Numbered from the stretch's first letter, positions 9,228 through 20,083 are shown. The stretch: 64,000 nucleotides of DNA from Cylindrotheca closterium (GCA_933822405.4 CAKOGP040002258.1:62001-126000), one strand, 5' to 3'. Notes: generated by a model not told the origin, from the letters alone. Translations and numbers: made by a program.

Positions 9228-10916
9228 ATGGCATCGTCTTCTCTTTCTTCTCAATCAGCAGCCCATGAAACAGATTCCTTGCTTGAAACTCCACAGACGG
9301 ATAATCTCCTACGGAACTCGAGTAACCAGCGACGAAATCCCTATGGAATCATTCTCAGTGCCTTCTTGTTGGCAATGATGGCTTTGGTGGCTCTCTTCTT
9401 TTTTAACATTCTTCCGTATAAACCACCCAATACCGATATTGTAGGATCACAACTATTGCAACTATCACTGCATATGCAAGGGAGAGTTGTATTTCCAGAA
9501 GATGCGGATTTTGGGGATGCCTCCAAGGTGTGGCGAGAAGATGTCGTCGCCAACAATCCTCCCTTGGCCATCATTGAAGCATTCTCGGAAAGCGACGTCC
9601 AACTTGCAATGCCAGTGCTTGCCAGGTTATTTCGGTTGCACGATATTCCTTTTCGAATTCGTTCAGGAGGGCACAACAAGGCTGGTTTCAGTACTACAGG
9701 AGGAGGGATCATTTTGTCATTGAAGCAAATGCGAAACGTTGAATTGCTCAAAAACAATGACTACGATTCGAACGAATTGCAAGGGGACATATTGACGCCC
9801 CATCCTACAACCAAAACAGTGGTTGCTTCCGTTCAGCCAGGTGCCACTGTGGAAGTCGTCTTGGACAATCTACTAGAACAGGAAGGAGCAGGTGGGACGG
9901 TTGGAATCTGTGGCAATGTGGCCGAAGGTGGCTTTGTTCTTGGAGGAGGGATTGGATTCATGTCACGAAGTTTGGGACTTGGCATTGACAACGTACTTAG
10001 TTTTCGTATCGTCTTGTATGATGGAACTATTGTTACGGCCAATGCGGAGAGCCACCCAGATTTGTTCTTTGCACTACGAGGAGCTGGATCTGGGAACTAT
10101 GGGGTCGTGACAGAAATGGAATACAAGTACTTTCACCCCATGCCTAGAGAACAGCGGTCTCGGATGGTTATCATACCAATCGAAGATTTTGCGTCTTTTC
10201 TCTATAATCTTGGCAAGAGCCCACCAAGTCGAGAGTTCATGAGCATATTTGGAGTTTCTCCAGACAGTGCTACTGCCTTGATGTCTTGGTTCAGCGCGGA
10301 CCCGGAACGTATCGACGAATCCGAAGACCGGTTTCAAGAAGAAATCGCCCCATTGCTCCCGGCTTCCTCCTACGAACAAGTTCCCTACGCATATTTCGAC
10401 TGGGCTGATGGAACTCACGACTTTTCCGACAAGCCAGGCTACACCGATCATTTGTATGCCGTGCAAGTCTGGCAAGGCTTTTTGATGCCAGCCAACAATA
10501 CCCGCGCTGTATGGGATGAGATTGTATCACTGATCCAACATATTGTAGAAGAATGCCCGGATGTCCACCCAGATATTGAACTCTGGGGTGGAGCAATTTC
10601 TGATACTCCGCACAACGAGACGGCCTTTGCCTATCGAGATGCTCTTTTCAATGTAGGTGTACAACTGTATGTTACCAAGGAGGCGTACAAGGAACAGTTT
10701 GAATACGAATTGAACAAAGTGAATCAATGGTGGCCGTCTGTAGCTCAGTACCTGGAGGGAGCTTACGTCAACTATCCAATGAATTCATTAGGAGACGACG
10801 AGTATCCAAGGCTTTATTGGGGAAATCATTTGGAGCGGTTAGTGCATGTGAAGCGTCAATATGATCCACTGAATATCTTCCGTTACGAACAGAGCATGCC
10901 AGTGGCGGTGACATAG
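9228..10916 (+). CDS. Membrane-anchored FAD-linked oxidase (PCMH/BBE type)
   Basis: 562 residues from the ATG at 9228 (an in-frame ATG at 9132 would add 32). A single hydrophobic segment (IILSAFLLAMMALVALFFF, about 44-62) after a short polar tail predicts a type II membrane anchor. The FAD-binding PCMH domain carries FRIRSGGHNKAGFSTTGG and VGICGNVAEGGFVLGGGIGFMSR. The His in SGGHN and the Cys in GICGNV are the two residues that carry bicovalent flavin in berberine-bridge-type enzymes. The C-terminal BBE segment is intact (YWGNHLERLVHVKRQYDPLNIFRYEQSM). Relatives oxidise alkaloids, sugars or cannabinoid-type phenols with O2; the substrate here is unknown. Confidence 0.88.
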   Translation: MASSSLSSQSAAHETDSLLETPQTDNLLRNSSNQRRNPYGIILSAFLLAMMALVALFFFNILPYKPPNTDIVGSQLLQLSLHMQGRVVFPEDADFGDASKVWREDVVANNPPLAIIEAFSESDVQLAMPVLARLFRLHDIPFRIRSGGHNKAGFSTTGGGIILSLKQMRNVELLKNNDYDSNELQGDILTPHPTTKTVVASVQPGATVEVVLDNLLEQEGAGGTVGICGNVAEGGFVLGGGIGFMSRSLGLGIDNVLSFRIVLYDGTIVTANAESHPDLFFALRGAGSGNYGVVTEMEYKYFHPMPREQRSRMVIIPIEDFASFLYNLGKSPPSREFMSIFGVSPDSATALMSWFSADPERIDESEDRFQEEIAPLLPASSYEQVPYAYFDWADGTHDFSDKPGYTDHLYAVQVWQGFLMPANNTRAVWDEIVSLIQHIVEECPDVHPDIELWGGAISDTPHNETAFAYRDALFNVGVQLYVTKEAYKEQFEYELNKVNQWWPSVAQYLEGAYVNYPMNSLGDDEYPRLYWGNHLERLVHVKRQYDPLNIFRYEQSMPVAVT

Positions 10917-11284
10917 GGTCAGGTTCCAATGGAACCTGTATATTATCCTGTAACTAATATTGTATGAATATTATATACCTAGTAGAAATATCTTTCGCCT
11001 AGCAGAAATATCTTTCGCCCATGGCAAAGATTCTGTCGTTTCTACTCACATTATTCACAAAATGTTCGAGCACCGCTTGATTTGGTCTTCAATCATGGGA
11101 ATGTGTGGCGAAAACACACAGCAGCCACCCATACACATACGATAGTCTACATCATTATTACAAACATCACTTTGGGTTGTCATTCTATATTTTTATTTTA
11201 CTCCTAAAGACTATATATGTATTACGCAATATGCACTCAGACGGATCCTTTCATAGGATCGCCGACACGTTCCATGGAACTCGT
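10917..11284. other. 3' flank with a short hairpin and a tandem repeat
   Basis: A 19-bp near-perfect palindrome (CAGGTTCCAATGGAACCTG, 10920-10938) begins four bases after the oxidase stop codon and could form a 3' UTR hairpin. Two tandem 20-mers (CTAGTAGAAATATCTTTCGC at 10979-10998, one mismatch at 10999-11018) follow. Another palindrome, GTTCCATGGAAC, lies near 11270. No gene is supported. Confidence 0.5.
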
Positions 11285-11479
11285 TTATCTTAGCAGGTGG
11301 CCACGGCGGTTAAGTTGACTTGGTGATGACATCCAATCATGGTTCGCAGTGTTTGGACCATCTGGGCTGAAACTCTCAGTGAGACTTGGGAGGGAAACAT
11401 ACGGAAGTGACTTGGCTTGCGTAGATGACAAGATAGCGAAGGATAGAACAAGGAGGGGAGCGCTGATGATGGACTTCAT
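11285..11479 (-). CDS. Putative small secreted peptide
   Basis: A 64-residue frame from an ATG at 11479 to a TAA at 11285. The first ~22 residues form a textbook signal peptide (MKSIISAPLLVLSFAILSS followed by TQA-KS). The mature part is ~42 residues, Ser/Pro-rich, without cysteines, ending NRRGHLLR. It could be a secreted signalling peptide or wall-associated peptide, or a chance frame. The only evidence is the quality of the signal peptide and the proper ATG. Confidence 0.4.
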   Translation of the reverse strand: MKSIISAPLLVLSFAILSSTQAKSLPYVSLPSLTESFSPDGPNTANHDWMSSPSQLNRRGHLLR

Positions 11480-12043
11480 GATTGTTTGCTGTTGTTAGGA
11501 TTATGAAGATCTTACTTTGGTGAAGCAGTTGGGGTTCTGGTCGAGAAGAAAATTATGACGATCAGAAACTGCAAAAATTGAGAACTCGCAAGAATTCGGT
11601 GTTCGTGCACCGTTGAGGAGTCACAGAGGTGCAAGCAATCAAATAACAGCCAAAAACACGATCGTTTCGTTTCCGCCGGGTGTTTCTCAGCGACTTTTTG
11701 GAGGTCGTTAATTGTTTTGATCCCGAAAAGGTGCTCCAAATGCTGGTGTAAGCACAATCTGACGTTGTGGTTCTAATTCTGATCATATGCCATCATCTGT
11801 GCGCCAAGCGACGACTGACACTTTGCACGATTGACTACTCTATTTTATAAATATATTATAGCAGCCACATACAATGAATGGTTAGCAGTCCGCAATTATC
11901 TAAAACCAGCATATTTTTGTTTCGTGACGCATGTCATGATCTGTTTTTCTACAACAACCATCTAGAGTCTCAATTCTAGTTCGACTTTTTAAAAGCAGCA
12001 TACCAAACATGATGACTGATCGATTTCAGTGGGAAAAAATTAT
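11480..12043. other. Intergenic region
   Basis: It lies between the small secreted peptide gene and the inverted-repeat-bounded element. No coding region is supported. The last four bases (TTAT, 12040-12043) are matched directly after the right end of the element. Confidence 0.4.
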
Positions 12044-12069
12044 GACCCCGATCCACGAAAAACCCCCCC
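12044..12069 (+). repeat. Left terminal inverted repeat
   Basis: It begins GACCCCGATCCACGAAA and runs into a C7 tract. It pairs with 14896-14921 on the other strand with a single mismatch. Confidence 0.75.
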
Positions 12070-14895
12070 TTCCCATGCCCACTTTCGGGCTTTTCTAAAA
12101 AAATATCACCATAGAATTTAAAAATGGTCATTTTTAGAATACGTGGTATTTTAACGCCAATAAGACAGTGCAAAGGGCAATTTTTCGGGGATTTTAGCCC
12201 TATGCTCGAAAGTACTTTGCGACAATTTTTGATTGCGGGATGATGAATCAACTGATTCGCATCACCACTCACGATGGGACAATGATTGAGGGCGAAATGG
12301 AAGCCAAAGAAGGTAACTACGCCGGCTACATCACAGACACCATCTACAACACGTGTTCCAGAAGAGCAATGGGGTTTGATTTGCAATCATGCAAGGTCAG
12401 AGAAGTGGTGTGATAGCTATCGACGAGAAAATGAAACAAATTCGAAAATAAGGAAGAGGCTGGAAACGACACGACCGAATGAAGGATTCCTCTTCCCTTT
12501 CCTTCCCTTTTTTTGTCCCCAAGGTCTAAGGTCTGTTGATTGTTATGTTGGAGAGCTACTATGGTTTCCATGTTGCTGTGGCAGTTGCTGATGGCAATTG
12601 ATGAAGATGTTGCTTGATGAGAATGGCGAAGACTGCCACTGTGGAGAGAATGGAATGAATTAAAGAAGACGAAGAGTCGTAGGTAATGTAGTATAGGCTT
12701 GGATGTAGGTAATATGTTAGCTTTGTTACGTATTCCCTCAGTACTGTAGTGGTAATGTTGACAAAGGTGATGTCTTGGATGCCATTTTGGTTCCATCGGT
12801 ACGGAAAATTTCCACGAGGCACTTGGTGGAATTTGCGCGCGAACCCGGTTTTTTCCGTACGTCATCAGTTTCAGAACCCATTGCGCACTTCTATGCGCTC
12901 GCCCGTTGAGAATTCTTCAACCACATCAAATTTTCCTTCCGTCGGCAATGGTGAGCCTCGAGGCCGAGGAAAGCATCACCCTCTGGAGGAAAACTCGTGG
13001 GTCGCGGACATTCTCTGTATCGTACCCGAATCCACCTTGTTTGTATGAAGTGATATGGATGCATTTGCCATTCTCACCTCTGAAATCACTGCTAAAGAAC
13101 CTCAACAAGGTACGAAAACTACTTTTCGAGAGGTTTCGGGACGTCTACGAAGTCCCAAGGCAACATAGAGCTAGAATGTTCTGCGGAAGTTGCTTATGTT
13201 GTTATACTAACGGCAATGATACCATTCTATATTCTCTATCTGGGTTCCTACAGGACAATTTTCAACCCAGACCATTGAGTTGCAAATTCGTCAGACACAA
13301 TGAAATTGCACGGCCTGGACCCCATGAGTAGAGAAAGTGGAATCAGAGGTTGTGGCAACCATAGTTGATATATATGTTACGTCGGGAGCGGCAGTAATTA
13401 TGTTGAACATCTTTTTCTGGGCCGCAATCACACAATAATCCACCATGATTGGTTCCGTTGGTTGCTTGGACTGGACGGATAGGTGTCAAGAAGACGTATT
13501 TGCCGAGTGCGACTCATATCTACCGTCACCATCAAGACAATATCTACACAGAGACTCGTTCGGAGTGTCGAACTACCAAAATTGACGATTTGGAGCACAT
13601 CAAGGTGCCATGGTGCGATGGTTCCCCTCGTTTGGACTGGCCAGTGTGGACGCCCAGAGAAGTAAAAAGTGAAGCACATGTTGTGGCAAGCGTATTTGAT
13701 AGATAGACTATGGCTGGAGCGGCCATTCATACTTCTATTTGCCTCAGTTACACTACAATCTACCTTGTTTCGTTCGACTGGTTCTGTTGGGCTACCGAAA
13801 CTGGTCGGCAGAAAGTCAAGAGGGCCAGTGCCTCCCATTCAACATGTGCTGGAAAGCTCGGCAGTGATCCTACCTACTCGGGGATCCATTCGGTTGTGTT
13901 TTGTTATGAATACTTGTTGAGATATTGGAATTCCAGTGTTTGGTGCTGTCTGTTCCCCTTTCAGCATGAAGGTCGGCGTGGCCGCCCTGGAGACAGCCAA
14001 CCATTCAACAATACACCAGAGCCTCCCTTGGATGCCTATTGTTTAAATTTTCTGGGACCCAGGCAATGGTTCCGCCTAGATTAAGAATCATGCCGCCCAA
14101 ACGGGGTTAGAAATCATGGAAATCTGGTCCAAAAAGCCACTTGGTGGTGGTGTGGGCCGGATTTCCTAAAAATGCCTTGTTCTAACACATATTTGTCGTC
14201 CATGGGTATGCATGAGAAGATTGGTGGCTTTGGAGTGGACATTTTCTAGGTAAAAGTGATTGAATAGCATTCACACTGCTTTTGGGATCAATCCAGGTTC
14301 ATGAAACAATGTGGCTGGAACCCTTCTCAGTAGCCGAGTCGATACCCTGACACGATGGCACCAAGTTCAAAGTTGGTCAAAATATATATAGTAATCGAAT
14401 TTGGGTGGTGGTTTGGAGGGCTATGGCGGAAAAAAGAATCTAGGATAGCATAATTTTTTTCTCTCTTTCCTACTTTTCAATTGACTTTGTGGAATGGCCT
14501 GAAATAAGATCGATATACACAAAGATCTCTAATTCAGAGTGGACCCAATCCTAGAAAATATATATACTTATAATATCGCATTGAAATTTATCTAAGAATG
14601 TAATCGCAACAAGGTCGTATGGTACGAGATCAGCCTCTGGCCTCTTGAGTTTTTTTTGGCAATCACACGAGTCAATATCAAGTCAATTGAGTCAATTTGA
14701 CTAACGGCTGTTTTTTTAGCCGTTACCAGAAAGTTGTTTTCTGCATTGGAGCCCCTATAACACCCCCTATGAACTTGGGATTTTTCACAAGGGATGGGCA
14801 AAGTATTCTCTAGCGCTTTGAAAAGGTTTTAGGTCCGTAGGTGTCTTTTGAAATTTTTGCTTTGTCCCAAGAATTCCAAATTCCACCCGAATTTT

Positions 14896-14921
14896 GGGGG
14901 GGTATTTCGTGGATCGGGGTC
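14896..14921 (-). repeat. Right terminal inverted repeat
   Basis: Read on the minus strand it begins GACCCCGATCCACGAAA and runs into a C7 tract, mirroring 12044-12069. TTAT follows directly at 14922. Confidence 0.75.
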
Positions 14922-15120
14922 TTATCGATAATTAGACTAGATGCGCAATCCTAAACGCAAGCAATTGTTTGTCCAAATCGCGAAAAAACGACGTTATCTT
15001 TTTGGCGTCTGGCCGCTTGCCCTGCTTTCTGATGGTCAGGGTTCCGATGATGTTTTTTTGAACAGTTGAGTTTTCCACATCTTCACATCAAGAGGACATA
15101 CCTTCAAACCGACATTGAGA

Positions 15121-16602
15121 ATGGTGGGCAACATCAATTACACAGTGATCTATGTGCTAGCTATAGTCATAATACTGATCCTGGAGTCGACTGTGGAAGG
15201 ATTTTCTCCTTCATTATCTACCCTGCGAAATGTTCAACACAACAGAATTCCTCATCTTAGATCGACAAATGGTGACGCTGATGCCAAGCTTCCAGCCAAG
15301 GAAAAACGTCAACAAACGACGAGTCACGAATCTGTTCAAGCGCGAGCTGGGCGACTTGGGGGCGGTAGCGATGAGCTCACAACCACATTAGAGCATTTTG
15401 GAGATACAGCAGCACGAAAGCGAGTGTTAATCCTGTGCACTGGTGGAACATTGACAATGTCAAACGATCCGTCACAAGGCGGCTCTTTGGCCCCAGTACA
15501 AGGAGCCCTCACCAAATACTTGCAAAACATGCGGGAATTTACAGACGACCCAGAAATGCCTGAGATTGTCTCGCATGAATACACGCCGCTCATTGACAGC
15601 TCTGACATGGGACCTGGAGATTGGGCCTTGATTGCAGAAGATATTGCAGAAAACTACTACTACTTTGACGGATTTGTTGTACTTATGGGAACGGATACGA
15701 TGGCATATGCTGCATCGGCACTGTCGTTCATGTTTCAGAATCTTGGCAAGCCGGTTGTTTTCACAGGTTCCCAGATCCCACTCCGAGAACCCTACAATGA
15801 TGCCAGGAAGAACCTAATCATGGCAGTGATTTTTGCTTCGAGTGATACTGTGTCAGAAGTGACAATTTTCTTCCACGATCGCCTGATACGAGCATGTCGA
15901 GCGACAAAGGTCAACACCTCCAAATTACTTGCCTTTGATAGTCCTAACATTGAGCCTTTGGCAGAGATTGGTTAGTATTGGGAAGCTCTCGTTCTCAGGT
16001 CTTGTTTACCGCTTCTCAAACATTTTTTTTGCTTTGCGCTTGAAGGAATCAATATTGAAGAACGAGATCATCTGTACCTCCCACCACCAAGAGGGGCCTT
16101 CCGTGTTCGAACCGAAATGGACACTCGTCTTATCACACTCCGCCTCGTACCAGGCTTTGACGATACTTGCATCATTCACATGATCAAAGCCGCCCGGGAG
16201 ACGCACTTGAAAGGTCTGATTCTTCAGCTGTATGGAACAGGTAACATGCCCAGTCTGAAGGACGACCTTGTGCATGCCTTGTCCGACGCAACTGCAGCTG
16301 GAGTGTGTGTTGTAGTTACTACTCAGTGTCATACCGGATCAGTGCTTCTGGGTCATTACGCCACAGGGCAAGCACTCATTAAAGCGGGGACTGTCAGTGC
16401 TGGTGATATGACTTTGGAGGCAGCTACAGCTAAGTTGGCCTATTTGCTAGGAAGAGGGGATTTGAAGATTGACGAAGTCCGGGATTTGATGGGCGTTGAT
16501 TTGCGAGGAGAACTAACACCCAAGGATCAGATATCACCACCACCGTTGGCAAGCTCCTACCAGAAGGCAATCTTCCAGAAGAACCGTAGTCGCACTTACT
16601 AG
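15121..16602 (+). CDS. L-asparaginase (bacterial type), copy 1, probably plastid-targeted
   Basis: Exons 15121-15970 and 16046-16602 with a phase-1 intron (GTTAGT...TTGAAG, 75 bp) give 468 residues. The first ATG of the frame is 15121. Catalytic motifs of type I asparaginases are intact: LCTGGTLTM (nucleophile Thr in TGGT) and VLMGTDTMAYAASAL (second active-site Thr/Asp), followed by FTGSQIPL. The enzyme hydrolyses asparagine to aspartate and ammonia. The N-terminus is a hydrophobic signal peptide (~4-26) ending VEG-FSPS, followed by a basic, Ser/Thr-rich stretch. A Phe just after the cleavage site is the diatom plastid-import signature. It is the first of a tandem pair; parts of the catalytic exon are identical to copy 2 at the nucleotide level. 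Confidence 0.9.
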
Positions 16603-16689
16603 TTCCTTCGAGAGAGAAACAGATCTGTCATGCTTGATGGTTGATTCTTACTATTATCAAACTTCACGTATCCGCCTGGCCGTTTGCCC

Positions 16690-16731
16690 TCATGATTTGA
16701 CATTTCAATTTTTCCATCCGTCAAATCATGA
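16690..16731. promoter_or_regulatory. Inverted repeat in the promoter of asparaginase copy 2
   Basis: TCATGATTTGAC at 16690-16701 and its exact complement GTCAAATCATGA at 16720-16731 flank an 18-bp spacer, 58 bp before the ATG. It could be a paired transcription-factor site or an RNA hairpin. Copy 1 has no equivalent, though both upstream regions share a short CTGGCCGYTTGCCCT stretch. Confidence 0.45.
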
Positions 16732-16788
16732 TGACATCACAGGTCACAACATTCATTGAATTGAAGAACTCATATCACTACATCAATA

Positions 16789-18276
16789 ATGGTCAGCAAT
16801 ATCCAATGGGCTGTATTCTGTATATCCGTGATATTGAGCCTGCTGTCGAAAGTGCAAGGATTCTCTCCTTCATCATCAACTCTACGGATATCTCGGCTTC
16901 GCGCATCAACTGATGCCGACGTTGATGTCAACGTGGACTTTAATTCCAATGGCGACGCTGAGGCCGACCTTCCAGCCAAGAACACTAATCACGATGCGTT
17001 ACATCATAGGTCTGTTCAAGCACGAGCTGGGCGTTTGTGGGATGACGATGACGACGAAATGACAACCACGTTGGAGCGTTCTGGGGACACTGCAGCACGA
17101 AAACGAGTGTTGGTACTTTGTACTGGTGGAACATTAACCATGTCACATGATCCATCACAAGGCGGATCTTTGGCCCCAGTACAAGGAGCCCTCACCAAAT
17201 ACTTGCAAAACATGCGGGAATTTACAGACGACCCAGAAATGCCTGAGATTGTATCGTTCGAATACACGCCGCTCATTGATAGCTCCGACATGGGACCTGG
17301 AGATTGGGCCCTAATTGCGGAAGATATTGCAGAGAACTACTACCATTTTGATGGGTTTGTTGTACTGATGGGAACTGATACAATGGCGTATGCTGCATCG
17401 GCACTGTCGTTCATGTTTCAGAATCTTGGCAAGCCGGTTGTTTTCACAGGCTCCCAGATCCCACTCCGAGAACCCTACAATGATGCTAGGAAGAATTTAA
17501 TAATGGCAGTGATATTTGCTTCGAGTGACACCGTGTCAGAAGTGACAATCTTCTTTCATGATAGACTCATCAGAGCGTGTCGAGCGACAAAGGTCAATAC
17601 TTCCAAGCTGCTTGCCTTTGATAGTCCCAATATTGAACCGTTGGCAGAAATTGGTAAGCATTTTATCCCGTTGGAAAAGCTCGTTCTCGTGTCTTGATCA
17701 CCATTTCTCACAGTTGTTCTAGGAATCAACATCGAAGAACGGGATCACCTGTACCTTCCACCACCAAGAGGCGCCTTCCGTGTTCGAACCGAATTGGACA
17801 CTCGCCTAATCACTCTCCGTCTAGTACCCGGATTCGATCCTACTTGCATCATTCACATGATCAATGCCGCTCGTGAAACGAATTTGAAGGGTCTGATTTT
17901 GCAGCTGTACGGAACAGGTAACATGCCCAGTCTGAAGGACCTAGTGCAGGCCTTGTCCGACGCTACAGCGGCTGGAGTTTGTGTTGTAGTCACTACTCAA
18001 TGCCATACCGGATCAGTGCTTCTGGGTCATTACGCCACAGGGCAGGCACTCATCAAAGCCGGAGCGGTCAGCGCTGGTGATATGACTTTGGAGGCCACGT
18101 CAGCCAAGCTCTGCTACTTGCTTGGACGAGGGGACCTGACTATTGATGAGATCCGGGATTTGATGGGGGTCGATTTGCGAGGAGAACTGACACCCAAGGA
18201 ACTAATGCCACCGCCACCCTTGGCAAGTTCCTACGAGAAGGCAATTTTCAAAAAGAATCGTAGTCGCATCTACTAG
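16789..18276 (+). CDS. L-asparaginase (bacterial type), copy 2, probably plastid-targeted
   Basis: Exons 16789-17653 and 17723-18276 with a phase-1 intron (GTAAGC...TTCTAG, 69 bp) give 472 residues. It encodes the same enzyme as its upstream neighbour, with intact TGGT and GTDT motifs. The signal peptide ends VQG-FSPS, again with the plastid-import Phe. Copy 2 has a longer Asp-rich stretch after the presequence and one residue fewer near the second-exon KDL. The intron position is identical to copy 1 but its sequence is unrelated. The presequence and introns have diverged while catalytic blocks are nearly unchanged, pointing to gene conversion or strong constraint. Confidence 0.9.
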
Positions 18277-18382
18277 TTATGTTTTCAAAGAGCAGAACTC
18301 CTCGGAAGTATTGCATTGCGAAGCACCATCGAGTATTGAACGATATGAAGCGTTGGCGCAAAAAGCAAGAACACTCGACTAG

Positions 18383-20083
18383 TTATTGTCGCAAGAGCCA
18401 AAATTGACTGAATCCCCAGTCCGCAAGAATGACCAATAGGCCGGAAAGGACCACTGAAAATGTGATGACTCCTGGTACTCCTCTCGACGTCAGGTTTGGT
18501 TGCATCCTTGCAATCACTTCGGCAACACCCAAGATAATCCAAATCGAAGTAGTAGCCTTTAGCAGCAAATATATTGGTGGATAAGTTCCAACTTCAACCA
18601 GCGTATCCACCCATGTAGGATTCGATTGGTAGGTGACCCTCCAATCCAAACCTTGAAAGCTGACCAGCCGTAAGGCTGGAAATACGGCATCCAACGAATC
18701 CTTTCGAAACTGTTCCAGCGTCCCAATCCCGTAGTAGGAAGGACCGACAATTCCGCCCAATCCAACCGCCAAGGCAGTCCCAATCACAGTCAAAAGTGGT
18801 GCAGCTACAATGGCGGCCACCAAGGATGGTCCCAGGGTCCACCATTGCGGAGCAATCCCCAAAGTCTGTAGCAGTTTGTTTTGCTTCGTGGCTTGCATGG
18901 TTCCAACTTTACCAGCATAGGATCCCCCGATCCGACCGCATAATAGGAGGGCAGTCAACAGAGGCCCCACTTCCAAAACAAACAATTTAGTCAATCCAAT
19001 AGCAAACAAACTAGCCTTTGCTGGAGGTACAGTCTTTTGCAAAAGGTCCATAATCTTCATTCGAACTCCCAGCATCTGGAGCATATTGGCTTCTTCGCCC
19101 GTCAATATCTTGATGAGTGGTTTCACTTCAGTCTCTACCAACTCCAAGACCTGGTCTTGAATATCCAGTCGTCTCAATAAGTCAGCAGTGAGCATTGCCA
19201 CGGCCAATCCAGTGGCACAAAAGGCCATGGCAATGAGGGGCAAACTGTATCCAATGTAATCCACCAAACGATCCAAACACCGATCTCGAAAGGTTGTTCC
19301 AAACAAGCTGGGTTTGACGCTAGTAGAAGACTGCGAGTCGTCCTTGGATTGTGATTGCTTTGGTTTCAACTCTATTACTTGGTTGTTGTGTGTCTTGGTG
19401 GGATCCATCACCACTTCTGCCAAATGAGGTTCGTGCGAAATCAAAAGGAGGCAGGTATTCTGCGTCTGTCGCAAATGAACCAGTTCCTTGGCTACACTCA
19501 CAGCTGTTTGGTGATCTAGACCCGTAAATGGCTCATCCAAAACAATAACCCGCTTGTGTTGCGCCAATTGCAATGCCAACGAGGCTCGTCGCCCCATTCC
19601 ACCAGATAGCTCATTTGGTTTCTTGGAGGCATCTCGTTCGTAGTGAAGACCCACAGCATCCAAAAGTTGCTTGATTTTCAAATCACGCTCATGATCGTTG
19701 GCAAACTTATCCTTGTGTAGTTTCAATGCCACTGCGAGATTTCCCGCGACTGTCAATTCGTCCAACAGCGTCGTCTGCTGAAACAAAACACCACAGCGCT
19801 CCACCTTGGGGATGGTAGAATCCCATTCGCATTGTTCCATGACAATGTCCAATTTCTTCAACACTTGATCATGTCCTGGCAATCCACACAAGACGCTTCC
19901 TAATGTAGTCTTTCCCATTCCAGAATTCCCTTTCAGGCTGAGACATCCTCCCGGAAACAAGGAAAATTCAATCGGGCCTTCAAAGGGACACCTCGGGCCC
20001 TTGGCGGCGGCACGAAACTGAACAATTGGTTGCTGATCATGATTGCTACTATTATCATTGGTTGTGCCATTTGATGCAGCCAT
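18383..20083 (-). CDS. ABC lipid transporter: MlaF/TGD3-like ATPase fused to MlaE/TGD1-like permease
   Basis: A 566-residue single chain. Residues ~22-245 are an ABC ATPase: Walker A GNSGMGKTT, Q-loop VLFQQTTLLDELTV, signature ELSGGMGRR, Walker B RVIVLDEPFTGLD, switch His in LLISHEPH. Residues ~275-566 are a multi-pass permease carrying the MlaE hallmark EVGPLLTALLLCGRIGGSYAGKVGTM...ATKQNKLLQTLGI, then LLTVIGTALAVGLGGIVG and a terminal pair of helices. In bacteria MlaF and MlaE, and in plant plastids TGD3 and TGD1, are separate proteins moving phospholipid between membranes with an MCE-domain partner. No targeting peptide is evident at the N-terminus. The promoter lies in copy A of a duplicated segment. 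Confidence 0.88.
   Translation of the reverse strand: MAASNGTTNDNSSNHDQQPIVQFRAAAKGPRCPFEGPIEFSLFPGGCLSLKGNSGMGKTTLGSVLCGLPGHDQVLKKLDIVMEQCEWDSTIPKVERCGVLFQQTTLLDELTVAGNLAVALKLHKDKFANDHERDLKIKQLLDAVGLHYERDASKKPNELSGGMGRRASLALQLAQHKRVIVLDEPFTGLDHQTAVSVAKELVHLRQTQNTCLLLISHEPHLAEVVMDPTKTHNNQVIELKPKQSQSKDDSQSSTSVKPSLFGTTFRDRCLDRLVDYIGYSLPLIAMAFCATGLAVAMLTADLLRRLDIQDQVLELVETEVKPLIKILTGEEANMLQMLGVRMKIMDLLQKTVPPAKASLFAIGLTKLFVLEVGPLLTALLLCGRIGGSYAGKVGTMQATKQNKLLQTLGIAPQWWTLGPSLVAAIVAAPLLTVIGTALAVGLGGIVGPSYYGIGTLEQFRKDSLDAVFPALRLVSFQGLDWRVTYQSNPTWVDTLVEVGTYPPIYLLLKATTSIWIILGVAEVIARMQPNLTSRGVPGVITFSVVLSGLLVILADWGFSQFWLLRQ

Larger units (their letters stand above)
12044..14921. mobile_element. Putative decayed DNA transposon with terminal inverted repeats
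   Basis: The left end (12044-12069, GACCCCGATCCACGAAA then AAC7) and the reverse complement of the right end (14896-14921, GACCCCGATCCACGAAA then TAC7) match at 25 of 26 positions. The direct 4-mer TTAT flanks both ends (12040-12043 and 14922-14925), as expected for a target-site duplication. The 2,878-bp interior has no long open frame, only fragments. One is a 57-codon frame from an ATG near 12240 (MMNQLIRITTHDGTMIEG). Two more pieces near 13449-13920 are interrupted by stops and frame changes. I could not match any of these to a named transposase. A 4-bp duplication excludes Tc1/mariner (TA); piggyBac duplicates TTAA. The superfamily is unassigned. Confidence 0.6.

Noticed and set aside
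12344..12865. 173-codon minus-strand frame inside the inverted-repeat block
   Set aside because: His/Ser/Leu-rich composition without any domain, overlapping broken frames on the other strand; it looks like a chance frame in decayed DNA.
13428..14084. Several overlapping 80-136-codon frames on both strands as possible genes
   Set aside because: None has a recognisable domain, and similar-looking pieces lie in different frames separated by stops. Treated as remnants inside the putative transposon.
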